Assembly: GCA_003497555.1 (NCBI GenBank)
Contig: DNNS01000356.1
Location: 1 to 5,023, forward strand
Direction: 5' to 3'
Length of the DNA: 5,023 nt
Source: Spirochaetia bacterium
GTDB lineage: Bacteria; Spirochaetota; UBA12135
The notes under the pieces are model-generated. The model saw only the letters and a program-made list of their open reading frames with translations. It searched no databases and was not told the DNA's origin. Both the position numbers and the translations under genes were made by a program. Each line of letters begins with the position of its first letter. The first letter of the stretch is position 1. Shown here one piece after another: positions 1-5,023 of the stretch.

Positions 1-1329
1 TCTGTTGAGAATTTTCCCGGAGTTATTTTTACCTCCCTGAATCCTGCCGCTACTCCCTGCCTGGTAAATGAAAACACAATTTTTATTATCAATGCCGCTG
101 TACTGACCGGTACTGTCGCTTCGGTAAATATAAACTGGGGTGACGGGCAAAACAGCAGTTATGCGCCGGGATTAACCAATATTTCGTCTGAAAATTTTTC
201 TCATGAATACACTGCACGTAATAATTTTACAGTTACAGCGGTAGTAACTGCCTCAAGCGGCATGAGCGCTACCAACAGCACGGTAATTTCCACCCTGCCG
301 TATCGATTTTATAATCCTTATAATATCTGCTTCACACTGGAACCCAAAGGCTGTCTGATTAAATGGAATATAGTTTCCAGCGCCAATGTACTGCATTTTA
401 ATTTATACCGCGGTAATATTCTTCATGAACGTATTGAAAATTCCGCCTTGCGCGAATATCTTGACGAAAATATTATTTTCGGAGATCATAATTTCTACTG
501 GATGGAAGCTGTTTATTCAGCAGGCAGTACGATTTCAGCAACCAATGAGTCGGTCACTCATGCAGTTTACCGGCGCGAGGCAGTACTCGGTACCGGGGGC
601 GGCAGTCTTGATACCTTAATCGCCAGTCTTAATGTACCGCAAAACTCCCTGGGTGCAGCCTGCACTATTAGCATGAATATACTTTCCAACAAATATGCAA
701 GTTTTTATGAAAGCGGCAAGCCGGTATATCATCAGATTGAAATCGCCGGCTCTGATGTTCAGGAAAAAATTAAAGGCGGGTTGATATTAAAATTCCGCGT
801 TCCGGCAACAAATAACTCACTTTGCTTTAAACCGGCAGAAGCTTCCGGCTATACGATCAGTGCTCACAAAAACAAGCTGTTTTGCGCCAACTGGAACGGA
901 AGCACCTGGACACAGCTTTCCACTGCGGTTTATGAAAACCGCAAAAGGAATAATTTCAGTTTTCTTGAGCTTGAAGCCTCGGTTAATCGCCCTGGTATTT
1001 ACGGCGTTATGTTTGATCCCCAAAATACGGCAGAAAAACCGGTAACTGTAAAAAACCGGGTTTTCGTGCCCGGCCTTAATGATCCTGCGCGATCCAGTGT
1101 ACAGATCAGTTTTCCCAATCCTGATCGGAAACAGGTTCGAATTGAAATATACAATATGAACGGCAAACTGGTAAAAGAAGCGGATTTTACCGAATGGCTG
1201 AGTTACTGGTCATGGGACGGGAGCGGAAAAAATCGTGAAATTGCCGAATCAGGTCTGTATATCATTTCCATAACGATCGAAGGGCGAAGATCCGATGCTC
1301 TCAACGTGCATTGTTATCTTTTAAAATAA
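1..1329 (+). CDS. Large secreted/surface protein, C-terminal part: PKD domain, Fn3-like domain, C-terminal FlgD-Ig-like domain (5' partial)
   Basis: The frame is open from the first base to TAA at 1327-1329 (442 codons visible), so the gene starts outside the window. The ATG at 262 is not the start, because a PKD-type domain lies upstream of and across it: WGDG at residues 46-49, HEY at 68-70, then an alternating beta-strand (FTVTAVVTA). Residues about 108-192 resemble an Fn3-like module (FNLYRG, then a strand with YWMEAVYSAG). Residues about 200-345 form a further beta-rich module of unknown identity, with WNGSTWTQL and PGIYGVMF. Residues about 355-442 match the FlgD Ig-like / T9SS C-terminal pattern: NDPARSSVQISF, VRIEIYNMNGKLV, a W-DG-G motif, SGLYIISI, and a short tail ending in Lys. 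No catalytic motif is visible. The modules are typical of extracellular adhesive or polymer-binding proteins, and the last domain may act in export or anchoring. The specific function is unknown. It converges on the sulfatase gene. Confidence 0.85.
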   Translation, partial: SVENFPGVIFTSLNPAATPCLVNENTIFIINAAVLTGTVASVNINWGDGQNSSYAPGLTNISSENFSHEYTARNNFTVTAVVTASSGMSATNSTVISTLPYRFYNPYNICFTLEPKGCLIKWNIVSSANVLHFNLYRGNILHERIENSALREYLDENIIFGDHNFYWMEAVYSAGSTISATNESVTHAVYRREAVLGTGGGSLDTLIASLNVPQNSLGAACTISMNILSNKYASFYESGKPVYHQIEIAGSDVQEKIKGGLILKFRVPATNNSLCFKPAEASGYTISAHKNKLFCANWNGSTWTQLSTAVYENRKRNNFSFLELEASVNRPGIYGVMFDPQNTAEKPVTVKNRVFVPGLNDPARSSVQISFPNPDRKQVRIEIYNMNGKLVKEADFTEWLSYWSWDGSGKNREIAESGLYIISITIEGRRSDALNVHCYLLK

Positions 1330-1337
1330 TCCGAATA

Positions 1338-1352
1338 CGGAATTTCATTCCG
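1338..1352. terminator. Small perfect inverted repeat between convergent genes, possible weak bidirectional terminator
   Basis: CGGAAT at 1338-1343 pairs with ATTCCG at 1347-1352 around a 3-base loop (TTC). It covers the 15-bp gap between the two stop codons and the last codons of the sulfatase. The stem is only 6 bp. No T-tract follows on the plus strand. On the minus strand a loosely T-rich stretch (ATTATTTT) follows about 10 bases later. The convergent position is what makes a terminator plausible, but the structure alone is weak. Confidence 0.3.
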
Positions 1353-2862
1353 CCTTGTCAAGACGCGTATGCCGAAACTGATTCTCTCCCGGGTATTTCA
1401 TTTCTATCAAAAAATCATGAAGCATAACCTGCATGTCATGCAATATTTTCGCATACCCGGGGTCATCTGCTAAATTGATTGTTTCCTCCGGATCTTTTTC
1501 CAGATCGTAAAGTTCATACCTGCTTCCGGCATTCCAGCCGTATTTAATATTTTTATGGCGGAAGGTGAGCATATTGGCGCCGATATTCCGAACACCGTTA
1601 AATTCCACGAAGATTTTATCGCGCCATTTGATTTCTTTCTTTTCAAATAAAGACAGCAGAGACATGCCGTGCAGATCTTCATTACGGTATGGAGCGCCGG
1701 CCAGACTGCATATGGTGGGAAAAATATCGAGGATTGATGCCCAATCATTTTTTACTGAACCGGGAATATAGCCTTGCGGCTGATAGGGCGGTGGAATTGT
1801 CAGAATAAGCGGAATACGGTGCGTGGATTCAAAATGATGCCAGCCCTTGTTTTTCATGCCTCCATGATCGCCAAGGCTTTCCCCATGATCAGCAGTAAAA
1901 ATAACTACAGTGTTTTCTGCCAGATTATTCTGTTCCAGAAACGCAAGAATGCGGCCGATCTGCCGGTCAATGAGCGTGCAATAGGCATAATAATGCCGGA
2001 TGGTTTCCGACCAGTCCTCCCAGGTATAGCTTTTATAAAAAGGATGGAGCGCCATCTGGTAGGGAAAATTTTGATCTGCGCCGTCCCAGTTAAAATTTTT
2101 CCACTGCGGTATCGGCACATCCTTGTACATATTATAGAATGATTCCGGTACTGTATACGGATAATGCGGGCCGTCAAAACTATGCCAGAGGAAAAAAGGC
2201 TGATCAAGATTTTTATAACTATCTAAAATTTTTAAACAATGTTCCGTAAGATAATGAGAACAGGTTGCTTCTTCGCTATTTTCAATACGCGTGCAATTTT
2301 GCGGCAGCGGCAGAGTGCGATGCGGCTCGGTAATTTTTTTTATTTCAATTTTGTTATCAGCAAGATAGTTCAAAAATCCCGGATCTTTTGCATACAGATC
2401 ATTAGTGCCCGCGCCCACATCATCAAAACCTATATCAGCAGGCTCATAGGGTTTATTCGGCAAACCGAAAAGAATTTTTTTATGGGAGCTTAAATGATAC
2501 TTGCCGTTATACCCCAGCCGGTATCCTGCTGTTTTTAACCTGCGCGATAACAGCGCCGGCCGGTCAACACACTCATGTACCAGACAGCCGAATTCTCCGA
2601 TATTGGCGCTCATACCGTGCGCATGCGGATAAAGCCCGGTCATTATTGAAGCACGGGCAGGAGTACACACCGGGCAGGTTGTATAGGCAGTTTCAAAACG
2701 GACTCCTCTTTCAGCGAGACTGTCAATCCAGGGTGTTTGACAGGGAGTATTGCCGTAACACCCGATGCCTGATAACCGGTGCTGATCAGTGGTGATTAAG
2801 AGAATATTTGGTTGTTTTTGTTGATTGCACACATTTATATCTTCCATATTATTTTTGTTCAA
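1345..2862 (-). CDS. Sulfatase, S1 (formylglycine-dependent, Cys-type) family
   Basis: This is a 505-residue type I sulfatase predicted to hydrolyse a sulfate ester using a formylglycine made from Cys66. The activating signature C-T-P-A-R (66-70) is followed by ASIMTG. Other family marks are the N-terminal metal-site strand ITTDQ (Asp26, Gln27), the second signature GKYHLS (120-125), SFDGPHYPY (228-236), and TADHG (323-327, with metal-ligand Asp325 and His326) followed by Lys337/Lys339. The C-terminal ELYDLEKDPEETINLADDP is typical of arylsulfatase A-like and choline-sulfatase-like members. Length is normal and the frame is intact. There is no signal peptide, so it is probably cytoplasmic and may act on imported substrate. 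The start chosen is TTG at 2862, which overlaps the upstream TGA as TTGA and has GAGG four bases upstream. ATG at 2847 (five codons in) is an alternative, with no clear Shine-Dalgarno. Both lie before the domain. Family assignment is firm but the substrate is unknown. A maturase (FGE or anSME) is required and is not in this window. Confidence 0.93.
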   Translation of the reverse strand: MNKNNMEDINVCNQQKQPNILLITTDQHRLSGIGCYGNTPCQTPWIDSLAERGVRFETAYTTCPVCTPARASIMTGLYPHAHGMSANIGEFGCLVHECVDRPALLSRRLKTAGYRLGYNGKYHLSSHKKILFGLPNKPYEPADIGFDDVGAGTNDLYAKDPGFLNYLADNKIEIKKITEPHRTLPLPQNCTRIENSEEATCSHYLTEHCLKILDSYKNLDQPFFLWHSFDGPHYPYTVPESFYNMYKDVPIPQWKNFNWDGADQNFPYQMALHPFYKSYTWEDWSETIRHYYAYCTLIDRQIGRILAFLEQNNLAENTVVIFTADHGESLGDHGGMKNKGWHHFESTHRIPLILTIPPPYQPQGYIPGSVKNDWASILDIFPTICSLAGAPYRNEDLHGMSLLSLFEKKEIKWRDKIFVEFNGVRNIGANMLTFRHKNIKYGWNAGSRYELYDLEKDPEETINLADDPGYAKILHDMQVMLHDFLIEMKYPGENQFRHTRLDKAE

Positions 2863-2870
2863 TCAGCCTC
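2859..2870 (-). promoter_or_regulatory. TTGA stop/start overlap with Shine-Dalgarno-like GAGG for the sulfatase
   Basis: On the minus strand the upstream frame ends GAG GCT GAT TGA. The TTG at 2862-2860 overlaps this TGA (2861-2859) by two bases, and GAGG (2870-2867) lies four bases before the TTG. This resembles the common ATGA overlap that couples translation of neighbouring genes. The spacing is a little short and TTG is a weak initiator, so the in-frame ATG at 2847 remains possible. Confidence 0.5.
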
Positions 2871-3938
2871 GCCAAAGATATTAATCTCATCCACAGCTAC
2901 ATATTTGGAATTATCCGGAATATGAAAAACAAACCGGAAATATTGTGTTTTTATTTTCTTAAAATCCAATGTAAACCAATCCATGCGGGGCCAGGAAGAC
3001 GGCTCCAAATATCCCTGTTCCGCTGCTGTAGTGTTCGTAACCGAGACAAATATTTTACCATCGATGCTGGCAAATACTTCAACCCCCGGAAACATTATTT
3101 CCTGATTTGGAGAACTGTAAAGATGAACTGCAGCACCAGATGCTGTAATCTTTTTTTCCAAGTCAATGATTACAGACACTTCCTGTAACGCCTCTGGATC
3201 GTAGAATTCATTCTTGGCAAGATTTTTAATTTTTGTCCATACAGCCCACCCGCGATATTTTGAAATAAGTCCGGTGGCCAGATGTCCATCGGTAAGAGAT
3301 GTTTTCAGCACAGGCTCAGGCCTTTGAAAAAAAGCATATTCCAAACCACCGCTAAAATTCGGCTCTGGATCAAAAATATATTTCTTGCCTAAAGCTATAT
3401 TTTTTGCCGGGGGTAATTGTCGAGGAGACTTTTGAGCCGTGTACATCGGTAACTCCCCCTCCGGATTAGCCAGACAGTTGTATAACATCGGCCGGCGTGC
3501 CTGAAAAATTTCCTGGCGTAGATTAAAAGTGATATCTGGTAAATTTTCCTGCTTGACCCGGCCATCTTTATCAATTTCCATATTTTCGCTTTTTGGAGAA
3601 TAAAACGCTGCACCTTTAGAAAAATCTATCTCTCTGCTTACCGGCAGACCACTGGCGTTATAATCACCCTGTGCAATAAAAATTCCATACGGATCACAAA
3701 GTCCGGCCCGCTGCCACGGATCCATTGTACATGGCTGCACCAGCGCCATAAAACAACAATTATCTATCGCACGTACGGATTGCATGCGATGGTTCTGCAG
3801 ACCGCTTGGAGTATCGAATTGTGCCGGGCAAAGCAGGATTTCAGCACCTTTCAAAAAGGCAATGCGGGAAAACTCGGGGAATTTCGCATCCCCGCAGATT
3901 ATAATTCCGACCCTGGCAAAATCCGTATCAAAGATCAT
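2859..3938 (-). CDS. C-terminal half of second CN-hydrolase domain fused to a discoidin (F5/8 type C)-like domain; downstream fragment of an interrupted gene
   Basis: This is the open frame after the in-frame TAA at 3974-3972, given from its first ATG (359 codons). Residues 1-155 are only the second half of a nitrilase-superfamily domain. They include the nucleophile strand GIIICGDAKFPEFSR with Cys15, then RAIDNCCFMALVQP, a D-PYG-F turn and the closing R-PMLYNCL segment. The catalytic Glu and Lys lie upstream, so this fragment alone should be inactive. Residues about 179-356 look like a F5/8 type C (galactose-binding-like) domain: NIALGKKY, SLTDG (214-218), VIIDLEKK, FPGVEVFASIDGKIF, FRFVFHI and VDEINIFG. 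Such domains usually bind sugars or surfaces. The 11 codons between the stop and this ATG contain no other start and read as ordinary domain sequence, and no good Shine-Dalgarno precedes the ATG. I therefore regard it as the 3' part of the gene at 3972-5023. Independent translation by reinitiation is possible but poorly supported. The sulfatase overlaps its stop. Confidence 0.7.
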   Translation of the reverse strand: MIFDTDFARVGIIICGDAKFPEFSRIAFLKGAEILLCPAQFDTPSGLQNHRMQSVRAIDNCCFMALVQPCTMDPWQRAGLCDPYGIFIAQGDYNASGLPVSREIDFSKGAAFYSPKSENMEIDKDGRVKQENLPDITFNLRQEIFQARRPMLYNCLANPEGELPMYTAQKSPRQLPPAKNIALGKKYIFDPEPNFSGGLEYAFFQRPEPVLKTSLTDGHLATGLISKYRGWAVWTKIKNLAKNEFYDPEALQEVSVIIDLEKKITASGAAVHLYSSPNQEIMFPGVEVFASIDGKIFVSVTNTTAAEQGYLEPSSWPRMDWFTLDFKKIKTQYFRFVFHIPDNSKYVAVDEINIFGEAD

Positions 3939-3971
3939 ATTCTCATTACCGTTACCGCCGCCAAAGGCTTT

Positions 3972-3974
3972 TTA
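3972..3974 (-). other. In-frame TAA interrupting the tandem CN-hydrolase gene at the expected catalytic lysine
   Basis: The minus strand reads CGC TAT GCG TAA AAA GCC TTT. The frame is identical on both sides, so this is a substitution, not an indel. In nitrilase-superfamily domains the catalytic Lys sits two residues after a Tyr (Y-x-K), as in domain 1 of this gene (KYRKTH). Here the codon two after Tyr346 is the TAA. AAA to TAA is one base change. Alternatively the residue was Gln or Glu and the adjacent Lys (AAA) serves. A sequencing error cannot be excluded. Confidence 0.8.
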
Positions 3975-5023
3975 CGCATAGCGCTGAATAAGCTTGCCCT
4001 GGCGATCATAAACATATGCCATACTGCTGAATTCCCCTTTGATGCCAGCAGCAACAACGTAAGTATTATACGTAACAGCCAGCCGGACAAGCTTAGGCAG
4101 TTTTTCTTTTTCTATTTCATCTTTGCCGAGAACCCAGGAATACTCCGGCAGCAATAAAAGATCGGTTGCATTTGTCTGCAGAAAAGCATGCAAAGATTTA
4201 TTATCCGGTTGGCCGGGAAATAATGTGATACAGGCACTACGTTTTTTGAATACAGGCATCTCCGCCAAACCAAATTCTTGCCCAAGAATTACCGCGTCCA
4301 CCTGCCGCAGATAACAGCCATCACGCGCAATCTTATTGAGCGGGCGGGTCATGCTTCTTTTAAAACGAGGCTGTTCACGTTTTTTCGGAAGCTGGAAGGT
4401 AGCCAGCGCAATGCCCGGCGCAAAAGATGTATCTGCTAAAAATTCACCAGCCGGGCTAACCACACATGAACGACCTAAAGGTTTGCCGATCCGTTGTTTT
4501 TCCCCGTTATGAGTGTAATACGGCGGTTGCCCAGCGTAATCAGCAGCGACGATGTAGATAAGCTCATCCATAGCCCGAACCCGTAAGCGTACCTCATACG
4601 ACCACAGATCCCTGACCGGTTCCGGCTTGGTAGACCAAAAAACTATTCCTGCACCTTTCCACGCATATACCATGGCCACCTCGGGAAAATGCATATCACT
4701 GCCAATCATAAAAGCTACACGCCCGAAAGGACTGTTAAAAACCGGTAAATCGTCGCCAAGAGCGTGCTGTTTGCGTTCCCAGGAATAGCCATGAGTTTTA
4801 CGATATTTACCAACGATAGCGCCATCTGTAGAAATCATAAAAGATGTTATATAAATTTGATCCTCTGCGCTTTCCCTTAAATTGGCTATAATATATATCT
4901 TGTGTTGCCGGGCAAGAGCAATAATTTTCTGCGCAATCGGCCCTTCAGGAATGGCTTCGCCTTGTTCTGTCATTAAAATACATTCCTGAGGTAAAACAAC
5001 AATATCAGCACCCATGGCCTTGC
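3972..5023 (-). CDS. Tandem carbon-nitrogen hydrolase (nitrilase superfamily): domain 1 plus first half of domain 2, ended by in-frame TAA (5' partial)
   Basis: The frame runs off the right edge. The Met at 5015 lies inside the first CN-hydrolase domain (KAMGADIVVLPQEC), so the start and any signal peptide are outside. Numbering from that Met, domain 1 spans to about 210. It has the presumed catalytic Glu11 (LPQEC), Lys73 (KYRKTH) and the nucleophile strand AFMIGSDMHFPE, in which Gly105 replaces the catalytic Cys. RAMDELIYIVAAD (148-160) and the SPAGEFLAD turn are normal for the fold. A linker of about 45 residues rich in basic positions follows. Domain 2 starts near 259 (ACITLFPGQPD) with Glu291 (LLLPEY) and AYVYDRQGKLIQRYA, then hits TAA where the catalytic Lys is expected. 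The other half of domain 2 follows in the same frame (see 2859-3938). The family normally hydrolyses or condenses amides, carbamoyl groups or nitriles. With domain 1 lacking Cys and domain 2 cut, the product as written is probably inactive. The family is sure, the substrate unknown. Confidence 0.85.
   Translation of the reverse strand, partial: KAMGADIVVLPQECILMTEQGEAIPEGPIAQKIIALARQHKIYIIANLRESAEDQIYITSFMISTDGAIVGKYRKTHGYSWERKQHALGDDLPVFNSPFGRVAFMIGSDMHFPEVAMVYAWKGAGIVFWSTKPEPVRDLWSYEVRLRVRAMDELIYIVAADYAGQPPYYTHNGEKQRIGKPLGRSCVVSPAGEFLADTSFAPGIALATFQLPKKREQPRFKRSMTRPLNKIARDGCYLRQVDAVILGQEFGLAEMPVFKKRSACITLFPGQPDNKSLHAFLQTNATDLLLLPEYSWVLGKDEIEKEKLPKLVRLAVTYNTYVVAAGIKGEFSSMAYVYDRQGKLIQRYA

Noticed and set aside
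262..1329. ATG at 262 as the true start of the plus-strand gene
   Set aside because: The frame is open to base 1 and encodes a PKD-type domain (WGDG, HEY) that starts upstream of and runs across this Met.
1774..2142. Plus-strand open frame of about 122 codons inside the sulfatase
   Set aside because: It lies wholly antisense to a well-supported sulfatase, and its translation shows no domain-like pattern.
2808..3188. Plus-strand open frame of about 126 codons across the nitrilase/sulfatase junction
   Set aside because: It is antisense to the discoidin-like domain and the sulfatase start. The protein has no recognisable motif and no supporting ribosome site was noted.
3972..3974. Recoding (selenocysteine, pyrrolysine) or a reassigned genetic code at the TAA
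   Set aside because: Selenocysteine uses TGA and pyrrolysine uses TAG. The plus-strand gene ends naturally on TAA at 1327-1329, so TAA appears to be a normal stop here.
3938..3974. A frameshift joining the two nitrilase segments
   Set aside because: The stop and the downstream ATG are in the same frame (36 bases from the first base of the TAA to the first base of the ATG), so no indel is needed.
3780..4157. Plus-strand open frame of about 125 codons spanning the interruption
   Set aside because: It is antisense to strongly conserved CN-hydrolase motifs (LLPEY, IICGD) and is explained as a shadow.
3972..5015. ATG at 5015 as the true start of the nitrilase gene
   Set aside because: The Met lies in the conserved GADIVVLP strand of the CN-hydrolase fold, with Lys-Ala in frame before it. 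The first strand of the domain would be missing if translation began here.

Overview
The window holds four open coding segments and almost no intergenic DNA. They form two convergent units. On the plus strand is the 3' end of a large secreted or surface protein (1-1329). On the minus strand, reading leftward from the right edge, a carbon-nitrogen hydrolase (nitrilase superfamily) reading frame enters the window. It is cut by one in-frame TAA at 3974-3972, continues in the same frame to 2859, and is followed by an overlapping sulfatase gene (2862-1345). The convergent 3' ends are 15 bp apart, with a small perfect inverted repeat over the junction.

The organism cannot be named from this sequence. 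PKD and Fn3-like surface modules, a C-terminal FlgD-Ig-like (or T9SS-type) domain, a Cys-type S1 sulfatase and a nitrilase fused to a discoidin-like domain suggest an environmental or gut bacterium that degrades glycans. Lentisphaerae/Kiritimatiellota, Planctomycetes or related uncultured phyla would fit. This is inference from gene content only.

The most notable feature is the minus-strand nitrilase locus. Read through the TAA, it encodes one protein of more than 718 residues: a first CN-hydrolase domain, a second CN-hydrolase domain, then a C-terminal F5/8 type C (discoidin)-like domain. Domain 1 keeps the Glu and Lys of the E-K-C triad but has Gly where the Cys should be. Domain 2 keeps the Glu and Cys, but the TAA sits at the expected catalytic Lys. 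The frame is the same on both sides and the second domain has a normal total length only when both sides are joined. The stop therefore looks like a nonsense substitution (or a base-call error) in a once continuous gene rather than a boundary between two genes.

The sulfatase start overlaps the nitrilase stop (TTGA), which suggests translational coupling and a shared role, perhaps processing of a sulfated, amide-bearing substrate. No substrate can be read from the sequence. No tRNA, rRNA, CRISPR array, insertion sequence or clear promoter was seen. The minus-strand operon promoter must lie beyond the right edge, and that of the plus-strand gene beyond the left edge.
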